A stretch of 64,000 nucleotides of DNA from the NCBI RefSeq assembly GCF_020216025.1, contig NZ_JAIWNC010000003.1, positions 248,001 to 312,000 of the forward strand. Direction: 5' to 3'. The stretch comes from Jidongwangia harbinensis (lineage in GTDB: Bacteria; Actinomycetota; Actinomycetes; Mycobacteriales; Micromonosporaceae). The notes under the pieces were generated by a model. The model was not told the DNA's origin and made no database searches. It saw only the letters and a list, made by a program, of their open reading frames with translations. Shown one piece after another: positions 44,247-53,147 of the stretch (within the stretch, counting starts at the first letter, position 1; each line of letters opens with the position of its first letter). Made by a program: the position numbers and the translations under genes.

Positions 44247-45673
44247 AGGGTGTCCGCGTGCTCCGGGGACGGGTCCTCGACCGCCGGGGGGTGCCGCAGC
44301 ACGAACGCGGTGAGTACCAGCGCGCCCACCACGAACCCGGCCGCCACCAGGAACGCCAGGCTGTACCCGTCGCGCAGGGCGGCGAGCGGCGCACTGCCGG
44401 ACCGGCTGGTGTGCCCGGCGGCGACGGCGGCCAGCACGGCCAGGCCGAGCGCTGCCCCGGCCTGCTGGGCGGTGGTGGTGAGACCGGACACCATGCCGGT
44501 GTCGCACCGCGCCGCGCCGGCCATGGACAGCATGATGAGCGACGGAATCGTCACGCCCACGCCCAGCCCCATGACCAGCAGGGCGGGAAGCAGATCCACC
44601 AGGTAGGACGAGCCGACCGGTGCCCGGCTCAGCATCGTCAGCCCGGCGGCCAGCGCGACCAGGCCGCCCAGCAGCACCGGGCGCGGCCCGAACCGGCCGG
44701 TCAGGCGCGGCGCGACGAGCAGCGACACCACGCCGATCAGCACCGGCGTGGGCAGGAACGCCGCCCCGGTGCGCAGGGCGTCGTACCCCATGATCCGTTG
44801 CACGAAGAGCGCGTTGACGAACTGGAAGCCGACGCCGGCCGCGAAGACCAGCACCACTACGGCGTTGGCGCCGAGCAGCCACGGCCGGCCGAGCAGGCGC
44901 AGCGGGATCAGCGGCCGGCGGGCCCAGCGCTGGCGGACCAGGAAGCCGGCGACGAGCAGCGCCGCGACCGCGCCGGTGAGCAGGACGGAGACGGTCGACG
45001 CGGCGGGTTCGGCGGTGCGCACGATGGCGTACACCCCGAGCGAGAGCCCGGCCGTGATCAGCAGTGCACCGGGCACGTCCAGGCCACCGCGCAGGCCCTG
45101 GCCCGGTTCGCGGGGCAGCAGCCGGACCGCGGCGCACCAGGCCAGCACGCCGATCGGGACGTTCACCAGGAACGCCCACGGCCACCCCACGCTCTGGGTG
45201 ACGATGCCGCCGGCCACGAAGCCGAGCGCGGCGCCGCCGGCCTGCACGAAGCTGTAGATCCCCATGGCCCGCGCCTGGCCGCCCGGTTCCGGGTAACCGC
45301 GGACGATCATGCCGAGGATCACCGCGGAGGCCAGCGCGCCACCCGCGCCCTGCACGAAGCGCCCGGCCACCAGCAGCTCGGCGGTCGGAGCGAGGCCGCA
45401 GAGCAGGCTGGCCGCGGTGAACGACGCCACCCCGGCGAGGAACACCCGCCACGCCCCGATCAGGTCGCCGAGCCGGCCGGCGAGCAGGAGCAGGCCGGCG
45501 AAGCCCAGCAGGTAGGCGTTGACCACCCACGCCACGCCCGCGTCGGAGAAGCCCAGGTCCCGCTGGATGGTGGGCACCGCCACGGCGACGACGGTGCTGT
45601 CCAGAACGATCATCAGCGCCATCGCGCACAGCACGGCGAGCGTGGCGCCGCGTCGGTCGATCCGAGAAGTCAT
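44231..45673 (-). CDS. DHA2-family (EmrB/QacA) drug exporter
   Basis: A 480-residue MFS exporter of the 14-helix DHA2 class. Motif C-like GFVAGGIVTQSVGWPWAFLVNVPIG and the family N-terminus MIVLDSTVVAVAVPTIQRDLG are visible. Expected to expel drugs or dyes with protons. The MarR gene is directly upstream on the same strand. Two overlapping 17-bp palindromes lie 11-42 nt before the start, so it probably has its own MarR-controlled promoter. Confidence 0.92.
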   Translation of the reverse strand: MTSRIDRRGATLAVLCAMALMIVLDSTVVAVAVPTIQRDLGFSDAGVAWVVNAYLLGFAGLLLLAGRLGDLIGAWRVFLAGVASFTAASLLCGLAPTAELLVAGRFVQGAGGALASAVILGMIVRGYPEPGGQARAMGIYSFVQAGGAALGFVAGGIVTQSVGWPWAFLVNVPIGVLAWCAAVRLLPREPGQGLRGGLDVPGALLITAGLSLGVYAIVRTAEPAASTVSVLLTGAVAALLVAGFLVRQRWARRPLIPLRLLGRPWLLGANAVVVLVFAAGVGFQFVNALFVQRIMGYDALRTGAAFLPTPVLIGVVSLLVAPRLTGRFGPRPVLLGGLVALAAGLTMLSRAPVGSSYLVDLLPALLVMGLGVGVTIPSLIMLSMAGAARCDTGMVSGLTTTAQQAGAALGLAVLAAVAAGHTSRSGSAPLAALRDGYSLAFLVAAGFVVGALVLTAFVLRHPPAVEDPSPEHADTLSTVH

Positions 45674-45683
45674 GGACCGACCG

Positions 45684-45715
45684 TAGCAGATAATCTGCTA
45701 GCAAACTATCTACTA
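45684..45715. promoter_or_regulatory. Tandem MarR operators
   Basis: The perfect palindrome TAGCAGATAATCTGCTA (45684-45700) is followed, overlapping by 2 nt, by TAGCAAACTATCTACTA (45699-45715), whose complement differs from the first at three or four positions. They fill the gap between the end of the MarR gene and the exporter. Confidence 0.75.
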
Positions 45716-45728
45716 GCCAATGATGCGC

Positions 45729-46199
45729 TCAGCGCCCGCGCGCCCGCCGCACCGGCTGCGGCCCGTCGTCCTTCTGCCCGGCCAGCTCGGCCAGCGCGGC
45801 GACGAACGCGGACCGGGCACCGGCGGGCAACGCGTCCAGCGCGTCGGCGTGCACCCGGTCGACGATCCGCTGCCCCTCCTCGGCGGCCAGCCGCCCCTTG
45901 TCGGTGACCGCGATGATCCGCGCCCGCCGGTCGGTGGCGGACGGACGCCGCTCGGCCAGCCCGCGCGCCTCCAACTCGTCGACCGTGCCGACCATCGTGG
46001 TCTTGTCCAGGTCGGCCAGCGCGGCCAGCTGGATCTGGGTGCGCTCCTCCTCCAGCGCGTGCACCAGCACACACTGCATCCGGGGCGTCAGGTCGACCTC
46101 GGCCAGCGCCGCGGCGAGACGGTTGGAGAGGGTGTGGCCGGCCATGTTGAGCAGGCCGGTGAGGTCACGTTCGGTGCGGTCGGGAGCGGAGGACGCCAT
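45729..46199 (-). CDS. MarR-family transcriptional regulator
   Basis: A 156-residue winged-helix regulator with the MarR core QCVLVHALEEERTQIQLAALADLDKTTMVGTVDELEARGLAERRPSATDRRARIIAVTDKG. It lies upstream of the DHA2 exporter on the same strand with 55 nt between, and tandem palindromes in that gap are its likely operators. A second, different inverted repeat lies just before its own start (46217-46242). Confidence 0.92.
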   Translation of the reverse strand: MASSAPDRTERDLTGLLNMAGHTLSNRLAAALAEVDLTPRMQCVLVHALEEERTQIQLAALADLDKTTMVGTVDELEARGLAERRPSATDRRARIIAVTDKGRLAAEEGQRIVDRVHADALDALPAGARSAFVAALAELAGQKDDGPQPVRRARGR

Positions 46200-46216
46200 G
46201 TCCCCGATCCTATCCC

Positions 46217-46242
46217 GGGATCATCTGGTTCCGGATGATCCC
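46217..46242. promoter_or_regulatory. Inverted repeat upstream of marR gene
   Basis: GGGATCATC-N8-GATGATCCC with perfect 9-bp arms, 18 nt before the start at 46199. It is unlike the exporter operators in sequence and may bind the same or another factor. Confidence 0.5.
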
Positions 46243-46379
46243 GCGGAAGGACGACCGGCGGGCCTGCCCCCGTGCCAACCCGCCGGCCGTCGTCAACGGG
46301 GGCACGGCTCCCGCACCCGTGGATGGTCACCACCGTAGGAGCGACCGTCCACGAGGGACAACCGAAATAGGAACGGCAC

Positions 46380-47045
46380 TCAACTCAGGGCGCGACGGAC
46401 AGCCCGGACCAACTGCGCGAAACCCACCACGCCGAGCGTCAGCCAGACAGCCGCCGCGATCGTCACGACCGGAGCGCCCCAGTCGTCCCGCACCAGGCCG
46501 GCGGCACCGCCGGCGAGCAGGCCGGTGACCGCCACCGAGACCCGGGTCGGCCGCTCGGCCACCGTCACCACCCCGATGTCCGGCATGCCGGCCGTGGCCG
46601 CGCGGGCGCGCAGGTACTCGTGCAGCCAGCTCACCCCGCCGGCCGCCACCGCCAGCCAGCCGGGCACGCCGGCCAGCCAGAACGCCACCAGCCAGGCGGC
46701 CTCGCCGATCCGGTCGGCCACCGAGTCGATCACGAAACCGGCCCGGCCGGCCTTGCCGGTGACCACGGCCACCGCGCCGTCGAAGGCGTCCGCCAGGCCG
46801 GCCAGCAGCACCAGCACCGCGCCCAGCAGCAGACCCACCGGCCCGAGCCGGACCGCGACCGGCACGGCCAGGCACAGCACCAGACCGGCCAGGGTGACGG
46901 CGGTCGGCCCGACCCGGAGGCGGGCCAGCAGGACACCACCGGAGTACGCCAGACGAATCCAGCCCCGCACCACCGGCGAGGCGCGCATCGGGTCGAAGCC
47001 GCCGTGCAGGGCGGACCAGGCGACCGCGTACTCCTGGAAGGTCAC
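46380..47045 (-). CDS. CDP-alcohol phosphatidyltransferase family protein
   Basis: A 221-residue membrane enzyme with the CDP-alcohol motif laid out as D86-x2-D89-G90-x2-A93-V94-x8-G103-x3-D107-x3-D111. The arginine that normally follows A93 is valine here. Several helices follow. The family joins CDP-diacylglycerol or similar to an alcohol. GTG start 5 nt after the metF stop, so cotranscribed with it. Confidence 0.82.
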   Translation of the reverse strand: MTFQEYAVAWSALHGGFDPMRASPVVRGWIRLAYSGGVLLARLRVGPTAVTLAGLVLCLAVPVAVRLGPVGLLLGAVLVLLAGLADAFDGAVAVVTGKAGRAGFVIDSVADRIGEAAWLVAFWLAGVPGWLAVAAGGVSWLHEYLRARAATAGMPDIGVVTVAERPTRVSVAVTGLLAGGAAGLVRDDWGAPVVTIAAAVWLTLGVVGFAQLVRAVRRALS

Positions 47046-47050
47046 ACCGG

Positions 47051-47977
47051 TCAGGCGGCGACGCGGGCCGGGCTGGCCGGCGCGAGCTGCTGCCACACCT
47101 CGCGCGTCGCGGTGGACCGGTTGAGCGTGATGAAGTGGATGCCGGGCACACCCTCGTCGAGCAGCCGCCGGCACATCTCGCTGCACAGCTCGATGCCCAA
47201 CGCGCGGACCGCCGTCTCGTCGCCGGCGATCCGTTCGAACCGCTCCAGCAGGGCCGGCGGGAACGGCGCGCCGGACAGCTGGGTGGAGCGCTCGATGGTG
47301 GCCATCCGGGTGACCGGCATCACGCCGGGCACGATCGGGGTGTCGCAGCCGGCCGCCGCGACCCGGTCCCGCAGGCGCAGGTAGTCCTCGGCGTCGAAGA
47401 ACATCTGGGTGATCGCGAAGTCGGCGCCGGCCCGGCACTTGTCGATGAAGTGGCGGGTGTCCGATTCGATGTCCGGTGAGCGGGGGTGTTTGTAGGGAAA
47501 TGCGGCCACACCGACGGAGAAGTCCCCCGACTCCCGCACCAGGCGGACCAGGTCTTCCGCGTAGAGCACGCCGTCGGGGTGCTGCACCCACTCGCCCATC
47601 GGGTTGCCGGGCGGGTCGCCGCGCACCGCGAGCACGTTGCGGATGCCGGCACCGGCCAGCCGGCCGATCACGTTGCGCAGCTCGGCCACGGAGTGGTCGA
47701 CCGCGGTCAGGTGCGCCATCGGCAGCAGCGTCGTCTCGGTGGCCACCCGCTCGGTCACCGCGACCGTGGTGTCCCGGGTGGTGCCGCCGGCGCCGTAGGT
47801 GATCGACACGAACGACGGCTGCAGCGACTCCAGCTCGCGGATCGCCTGCCACAGCAACCGCTCACCCTCGGCGGTCTTCGGCGGGAAGAACTCGAACGAG
47901 AACGTGGGCGCGGCACCCTTGATCAACTCACCGATCGCCGGTGAGGCGGGGAGGCGCGACGGCAGGCCGAGAGACAC
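47051..47977 (-). CDS. metF: 5,10-methylenetetrahydrofolate reductase
   Basis: A 308-residue TIM-barrel flavoprotein: FSFEFFPPKTAEGERLLWQAIREL at the start, VSITYGAGGTTRDTT, VLAVRGDPPG, and ITQMFFDAEDYLRL. It reduces methylene-THF to methyl-THF for methionine synthesis. GTG start. Divergent from the GGPP synthase gene with 62 nt between. The neighbour pair recalls mycobacterial Rv2172c-Rv2173. Confidence 0.95.
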   Translation of the reverse strand: MSLGLPSRLPASPAIGELIKGAAPTFSFEFFPPKTAEGERLLWQAIRELESLQPSFVSITYGAGGTTRDTTVAVTERVATETTLLPMAHLTAVDHSVAELRNVIGRLAGAGIRNVLAVRGDPPGNPMGEWVQHPDGVLYAEDLVRLVRESGDFSVGVAAFPYKHPRSPDIESDTRHFIDKCRAGADFAITQMFFDAEDYLRLRDRVAAAGCDTPIVPGVMPVTRMATIERSTQLSGAPFPPALLERFERIAGDETAVRALGIELCSEMCRRLLDEGVPGIHFITLNRSTATREVWQQLAPASPARVAA

Positions 47978-48039
47978 ACCCCGACTCTACCGGTTGAGGC
48001 GGGACTGCCGGCTGTCCGGTAACCGGCTACTTTGACCGC

Positions 48040-49113
48040 GTGACTGCTACCTCGCCGCTGGACCGGGCCGATCTGCGCTCCCGTGTCGACCAGGTGCTGG
48101 CGGGATTTCTCGCCGGTCAGCGGACCCGGCTGCTCGGCATCGACGCCGCGCTGGCCGAGGTCGCGGACGCGCTCGCGGAGTTCATCCTGGGCGGCGGCAA
48201 ACGGCTGCGGCCGGCGTTCGCCTACTGGGGCTACCGGGGCGCCGGCGCGCCGGACTCCGACCAGCTGGTGGCCGCCGTGTCCGCGCTGGAGCTGGTGCAG
48301 GCCAGCGCGCTGATCCACGACGACCTGATGGACCGTTCGGACACCCGGCGCGGCGAGCCGGCCGTGCACCGGCGGTTCGCGGTCCGGCACACCGGGGCCG
48401 GCTGGCGCGGCGACGCGGACGGATTCGGCGACAGCGCCGCGGTGCTCCTCGGCGACCTCGCGCTGGCCTGGTCCGACGAGCTGCTGCACGGCTCCGGCGT
48501 CGACCCGCGGGCGCTCGTCCGGGCCCGCCCGGTGTTCGACGGGATGCGCACCGAGGTGATCGCCGGGCAGTACCTGGACGTGCTGACCCAGGCCACCGGT
48601 GACACGTCGGTGGAGCGGGCCGGCAAGGTGGCCCGGTACAAGTCGGCCAAGTACACGGTCGAGCGGCCGCTGCTGCTGGGCGCCGCCCTGGCCGGCGCGG
48701 ACCCGGCGCTGGCCGCCGCGTACACGCGGTTCGGGCTGCCGCTGGGCGAGGCGTTCCAGATGCGCGACGACGTGCTGGGCGTCTTCGGCGACCCGTCGGT
48801 CACCGGCAAACCGGCCGGCGACGACCTGCGCGAGGGCAAGCGCACCTATCTGGTGGCGGCGGCCTTCGCCGGGTCCGGCCCGGCCGAGCGGGCCGAACTG
48901 GACGGGCGGCTCGGCGACCCGAAACTCACCGACGACGGCGTGGCCCGGCTGCGCGCGATCATCTCCGGCAGCGGCGCGCTGAGGCGCACCGAGGAACGCA
49001 TCACGACGCTGACCGCGGAGGCGCTGGCCGCGCTGGACGCCGCGGCGGTCGGGACCGAGGCGTACGGCGTCCTCCGCGATCTCGCCGACGCCGCCACCCG
49101 GCGCACGGTCTAG
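48040..49113 (+). CDS. Polyprenyl diphosphate synthase (GGPP synthase type)
   Basis: A 357-residue prenyltransferase. The first Asp-rich motif is DDLMD at 94-98 and the second is DDVLG at 243-247, an actinobacterial variant of DDxxD; GGGKRLRPAF lies near 51-60. It condenses IPP with allylic diphosphates, probably to GGPP for carotenoids or other terpenoids. GTG start. The last codons overlap the lycopene cyclase gene tail by 4 nt. Confidence 0.93.
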   Translation: MTATSPLDRADLRSRVDQVLAGFLAGQRTRLLGIDAALAEVADALAEFILGGGKRLRPAFAYWGYRGAGAPDSDQLVAAVSALELVQASALIHDDLMDRSDTRRGEPAVHRRFAVRHTGAGWRGDADGFGDSAAVLLGDLALAWSDELLHGSGVDPRALVRARPVFDGMRTEVIAGQYLDVLTQATGDTSVERAGKVARYKSAKYTVERPLLLGAALAGADPALAAAYTRFGLPLGEAFQMRDDVLGVFGDPSVTGKPAGDDLREGKRTYLVAAAFAGSGPAERAELDGRLGDPKLTDDGVARLRAIISGSGALRRTEERITTLTAEALAALDAAAVGTEAYGVLRDLADAATRRTV

Positions 49114-49499
49114 CGCCCGTCCGGCCGGCGCGACGACGTACCCGGACCAGCGCCGCGCAGCAGCCGCAGCACCGCGCTGCCCTCCCCCGCCGCCGGCGTG
49201 CGCTGCACGCCGCGGCGGCCCAGCCACACCCAGACCGACAGGGTCAGCAGCACCATGGCGAACCCGAAGAACAGGTCCTCCACCGGTGCGTACGCCAGCC
49301 GCACCCCGAGGATCGCGTCCGGGTCGTAGCGCACGATCCGCCGCCCGGTCAGGATCCCGTTGCTGAGCAGCTGAAAGCCGATGATGATGGGGTACGTCGA
49401 CCAGAACACCGCCCGGGTCACCAGCCGGGTCCGCAGCACCGCGAGGTCGACGACCAGCGCCCCGAACACCCCCAGCAGGGCGGCCACCGTGTAGGTCAT
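49110..49499 (-). CDS. crtYd: Lycopene cyclase subunit, CrtYd-like
   Basis: A 129-residue membrane protein with three helices and the cyclase motif PVEDLFFGF at 72-80. Together with the neighbouring subunit it should form the heterodimeric lycopene beta- or epsilon-cyclase of actinobacteria. It starts inside the stop of the other subunit (4-nt overlap) and ends tail to tail with the GGPP synthase. Confidence 0.9.
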   Translation of the reverse strand: MTYTVAALLGVFGALVVDLAVLRTRLVTRAVFWSTYPIIIGFQLLSNGILTGRRIVRYDPDAILGVRLAYAPVEDLFFGFAMVLLTLSVWVWLGRRGVQRTPAAGEGSAVLRLLRGAGPGTSSRRPDGR

Positions 49500-49828
49500 G
49501 ACTCCTCGTCACCCGCCGGCTGACCCCGCACCGCGCGGACCGCCTCGAAGCCGAGCACCGCGCACACCGGCACGACCACGAAGAAGAGCAGTTCGTCCAG
49601 TGGCAGCCCGCCGGGGAACACGATGCCGGTGGTCTGCTCCGGGTCGAACGTCCAGTGTCCGGCGGCGATCGCGGCCAGGTCCCAGGCCACGAACACGACG
49701 ATCACCGGCAGCAGCGTCAGGATCAGCCGCCGCCACCGCCGGAACACGTTGACCTTGAAGATCGGCTCCAGCCACAGCGCCGCGAGCAGGCACCCGGCGA
49801 GCACGGACAGATAGGCCAGGTGCCTCAT
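49496..49828 (-). CDS. crtYc: Lycopene cyclase subunit, CrtYc-like
   Basis: A 110-residue membrane protein with three helices and PLDELLFFVV at 76-85, the second half of the cyclase. It follows the Rv2175c-like gene by 7 nt on the same strand. Confidence 0.9.
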   Translation of the reverse strand: MRHLAYLSVLAGCLLAALWLEPIFKVNVFRRWRRLILTLLPVIVVFVAWDLAAIAAGHWTFDPEQTTGIVFPGGLPLDELLFFVVVPVCAVLGFEAVRAVRGQPAGDEES

Positions 49829-49835
49829 CCGCGGA

Positions 49836-50210
49836 TCAGAACCCGAGCGCCTGCGCGCGCCGCTTGACCTCGCGCGCCCGGTCGCCGCCCAGGGCCCGGG
49901 CGGCGTTGCCGTCCAGCGTCTCGTCCGGCTCGTAGAGCCACCGCAACGCCTCTTCGTCGTTGTACCCAGCGTCGTGAAGCAAGGTCAATACGCCAGGAAG
50001 GTGCTTGAGCACGGTGCTGTTGGCGACCAGTTCGGCGGGCACCACGCGGATGCCGTCGCGGCGGACCGCGAGCAGCCCGCCCTCGCGCACCATCTGGTTC
50101 ACCTTGCTGATCGACAGGTCCAGCTTCTCGGCCACGTCCGGCAGGGGAATCCACCCGCTCGGACCGGTGGTGGCGGAGGACGTCGAGCCGGCGGTCACGG
50201 AATCGTTCAC
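49836..50210 (-). CDS. Rv2175c-family DNA-binding protein
   Basis: A 124-residue protein like M. tuberculosis Rv2175c, a winged-helix DNA-binding protein and known substrate of the PknL kinase. Conserved core: WIPLPDVAEKLDLSISKVNQMVREGGLLAVRRDG, then VLKHLPGVLTLLHDAGYNDEEALRWLYEPDETLDG. The N-terminal Thr/Ser-rich segment (TAGSTSSATT) could carry the phosphosite. GTG at 50210 is the only reasonable start. It heads the operon with the lycopene cyclase genes. Confidence 0.88.
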   Translation of the reverse strand: MNDSVTAGSTSSATTGPSGWIPLPDVAEKLDLSISKVNQMVREGGLLAVRRDGIRVVPAELVANSTVLKHLPGVLTLLHDAGYNDEEALRWLYEPDETLDGNAARALGGDRAREVKRRAQALGF

Positions 50211-50294
50211 CGCTCCAGCCTGCCATGCAGCAGGTCCACCCCACCACACAGGAGCCGGGACAGTCCCGGTCCCGTCAACATGGGAGATGCCCGG

Positions 50295-51089
50295 ATGAAC
50301 CTGTGGCGGACAACCCGCACCGAGGTGGCCGGCGCGTGGCGCTCGGTGCGCTACGACATCGGACGGAAGACGCCGGAGCCCGCCCGCCCGGGCGCCGTGC
50401 CCGGCCCGATGCCGGACGTCACCTCCACCGGCATGAACACGTTCGCCGGCGTGGCCGTCGAGCCGCACCGGTGGGCGGAGGCCGACTCCTACGTCCGCCC
50501 GCCGCGGCGGGTGCTCGCCGTGTCCGCGTTCAGCGTTCTCGCCGTCGCCGGCGCCGCCGGCACGTACTTCGCGGTGGTCGGCGGCCTGGGCGCGGTGCTG
50601 CACCCGGCCCCGGCCGGGCCCGGGCCGTACCCGCTGGCGGTCGGCGCGCCCACCCCCGGGTCCGGCGCGGACGTGGACTCGGTGGCCGGCATGGGCCAGG
50701 GCACGGTCGTGGCGCCGGCCGGACCGGTGGCCGGCCCGGTCACCGGCCCGGCCGCGGTACCGGCCGGAAGCACGGCGGCGGCGCCGCGGGCGGTGCTCAC
50801 CACTCCGCCCGCCACCGCGGGCCCGCCGGCCACCACGGCGGGCACTCCGCGACCGCCGTCGCCCGACACGCCCGGCAGCTCGGACTGTGACTGCCTGACC
50901 CCGCCGGTGCCGACACCCACCGCACCGCCCGCTCCCGGGCCGGCACCGGAGCCGACCCCGTCGGACAGCCCGAGCGGGTCCGCGCCGGAACCGGAGCCCA
51001 CCGACTCCGAGTCGGAGCCGCCGTCCGCGGAGCCCAGTGGGTCCGGGGGCGGCCCGGCGTGGCCGCCCCGGCCCGGCCGTGACGACTGA
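50295..51089 (+). CDS. Single-pass membrane protein with Pro-rich tail
   Basis: A 264-residue protein. A basic N-terminal cytoplasmic part of about 70 residues precedes one membrane helix (VLAVSAFSVLAVAGAAGTYFAVVGGLGAVLH) and a Pro/Ala/Ser/Glu-rich outside tail, with a CDC pair in SSDCDCLTPP. No family recognised. It lies between Rv2175c-like and pknL-like genes and may be part of kinase signalling. An ATG at 50295 is chosen; no strong ribosome site is visible. Confidence 0.7.
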   Translation: MNLWRTTRTEVAGAWRSVRYDIGRKTPEPARPGAVPGPMPDVTSTGMNTFAGVAVEPHRWAEADSYVRPPRRVLAVSAFSVLAVAGAAGTYFAVVGGLGAVLHPAPAGPGPYPLAVGAPTPGSGADVDSVAGMGQGTVVAPAGPVAGPVTGPAAVPAGSTAAAPRAVLTTPPATAGPPATTAGTPRPPSPDTPGSSDCDCLTPPVPTPTAPPAPGPAPEPTPSDSPSGSAPEPEPTDSESEPPSAEPSGSGGGPAWPPRPGRDD

Positions 51090-51182
51090 TACCCCTGGTC
51101 AAGCCGTTTTGGCGTACCCGTTCGGTCTCAGCTGTGACATCCTGAGCCGACCTCCGACGAAAGACACATACACTTCACGCCG

Positions 51183-53147
51183 ATGGACACCACGATCGCC
51201 GACACGTTGATCGGCACGACGATTGACGGGCGTTACCGGATCACCGGTCGCGTCGCCCGTGGTGGCATGGCGACCGTGTACACGGCCACGGACGAACGAC
51301 TCGAGCGCACCGTCGCATTGAAGATCATTCATCCGTCCCAGGCGACCAACGTGCACTTCGTCGACCGGTTCACCGACGAGGCGAAGACGATCGCCCGGCT
51401 CACCCACCCGAACGTGGTGGCGGTGTACGACCAGGGCCGTCACCAGGGCCTGCCGTACCTGGTGATGGAGTACGTGCAGGGCCGCACGCTGCGCGAACTG
51501 CTCACCCAGCGACGCCGGCTGAACCCGGTCGAGGCGCTCGCCATCCTCGAGCAGATGCTGTCCGCGATCGCCGCCGCCCACCGCGCCGGCCTGGTCCACC
51601 GCGACGTCAAGCCGGAGAACGTGCTGGTCGCCGAGGCACCCAGCGGCGGCATCGCCAACCTGGTGGACAGCGTGGTCAAGGTCGCCGACTTCGGCCTGGC
51701 CCGGGCGGTCGAGGCGAGCAGCACCGACGACGCCGGCCAGCTGATGGCCACGGTCGCGTACGTGGCACCGGAACTGGTCACCGACGGGCACGCCGACGCC
51801 CGCACCGACGTGTACTCGGCCGGCATCGTGCTGTTCGAGATGCTCACCGGCAAGGTGCCGTTCGACGGCGACGAGCCGGTCGAGGTGGCCTGGCAGCACG
51901 TGGACAACGACGTACCGGCCCCCTCCGGCGTCGTCCGTGGCCTGCCGTCCGCGCTGGACGACCTGGTGGCCCGCGCCACCCGCCGCGACCCCGGCGCCCG
52001 CCCCACCGATGCCGGCGCGCTGCTCGCCGAGGTCCAGGTGGTCCGCGACGACCTCGGCGCGGCCAGCGTGGAGACCGCGCTGCTGCGCCAGGTGCCGGCC
52101 CGGCACGCGATGGCCGACCCGACCACGGTGGTGCCCGCCGTCACCTCGACGTTCCCGCGCACCGGCGACCGCCCGACCTGGGCCCGGCTGCCCGAGCAGG
52201 CGCGGCCCCCGCGGCGGCGCGGCGCGGGGGCACCGGCCGGCCCGCCGGGGCGCCGCGGCGGGCTGTTCCAGGGCGGCGACCCGCGCCGGATCGCGCTCCT
52301 GGCCGCCGTCGCGCTGATGGTGCTCACCGTGCTGGGCAGCACCTGGTGGGTCACCATGGGCCGCTACACCGACGCGCCGCTGCTGCAGAACATGACCCGG
52401 CCGCAGGCCGAGCAGAAGGCCGCCCAGGACGGCTTCAAGCTGGTCGTCGGCGAGGGCGCGTTCAGCGAGACGGTGGCCAAGGACGTGGTGCTCACCCAGG
52501 ACCCGGCGGGCGAGGAACGCCTGGTCCGCGGCGGCACGATCACGGTGTCGCTGTCGCTGGGCCCGGAACGCTACCCGGTGCCGGACGTGGCCGGCATGGA
52601 ACTCGCCGCCGCCAAGGGCGAGCTGGAACAGGTCAAGCTGAAGCTCAAGGAGGGCGACGGCAAGTACAGCGACACCGTGCCGGAGGGCGTGGTCATCTCC
52701 ACCGATCCCGCGGTGAACACCACGCTGAAGCCCGGCGCCACGGTCACCGTGGTGGTCAGCAAGGGCCGGGCCCCGATCACCGTGCCGGACCTGACCGGCA
52801 AGAACATCAACGAGGCGCGGTCCGAGTTGCAGCGGCTCGGCCTGGCCGCGGTGGAGAGCTACAAGGAGAACGACAAGCCGGCGGACACCGTCATCGGCCA
52901 GTCCCCGAAGCCCGGCACCGGGGTGGAGAAGGACGCCGAGATCAAGCTGGACGTCAGCAAGGGCCCGCCGCTGGTCACCGTGCCGCGGGTCGTCGACCTG
53001 CCGTGCCAGCAGGCCAAACAGCAGCTCGAGGGCGCCAACCTGCGGGTCCGCATCGACTTCAACCCGAACGCGATCGCCCGCTCCCAGAACCCGCCGGAGA
53101 ACACCCAGGTGCCGCCGCAGACCGAGGTCGCGATCCAGTGCTTCTGA
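51183..53147 (+). CDS. pknL: Serine/threonine kinase with PASTA domains (PknL type)
   Basis: A 654-residue kinase. The N-lobe has GRVARGGMATVYTA and VALKIIH; the C-lobe has HRDVKPENVL, VADFGLAR and YVAPE. A Pro-rich linker leads to one membrane helix (about 370-392), then four PASTA repeats with the typical VPDLTGKNINEARSELQRLGL form. These bind muropeptides or lipid II outside the cell. Neighbourhood and domain order match mycobacterial PknL, whose substrate Rv2175c is encoded here at 49836-50210. The start of nfo overlaps its end. Confidence 0.93.
   Translation: MDTTIADTLIGTTIDGRYRITGRVARGGMATVYTATDERLERTVALKIIHPSQATNVHFVDRFTDEAKTIARLTHPNVVAVYDQGRHQGLPYLVMEYVQGRTLRELLTQRRRLNPVEALAILEQMLSAIAAAHRAGLVHRDVKPENVLVAEAPSGGIANLVDSVVKVADFGLARAVEASSTDDAGQLMATVAYVAPELVTDGHADARTDVYSAGIVLFEMLTGKVPFDGDEPVEVAWQHVDNDVPAPSGVVRGLPSALDDLVARATRRDPGARPTDAGALLAEVQVVRDDLGAASVETALLRQVPARHAMADPTTVVPAVTSTFPRTGDRPTWARLPEQARPPRRRGAGAPAGPPGRRGGLFQGGDPRRIALLAAVALMVLTVLGSTWWVTMGRYTDAPLLQNMTRPQAEQKAAQDGFKLVVGEGAFSETVAKDVVLTQDPAGEERLVRGGTITVSLSLGPERYPVPDVAGMELAAAKGELEQVKLKLKEGDGKYSDTVPEGVVISTDPAVNTTLKPGATVTVVVSKGRAPITVPDLTGKNINEARSELQRLGLAAVESYKENDKPADTVIGQSPKPGTGVEKDAEIKLDVSKGPPLVTVPRVVDLPCQQAKQQLEGANLRVRIDFNPNAIARSQNPPENTQVPPQTEVAIQCF

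Noticed and set aside
42462..45704. A second frame of over 1000 codons on the minus strand over the MFS/regulator genes
   Set aside because: It ignores three clear genes in other frames, each with family motifs and its own start; the translation is Arg/Gly-rich noise.
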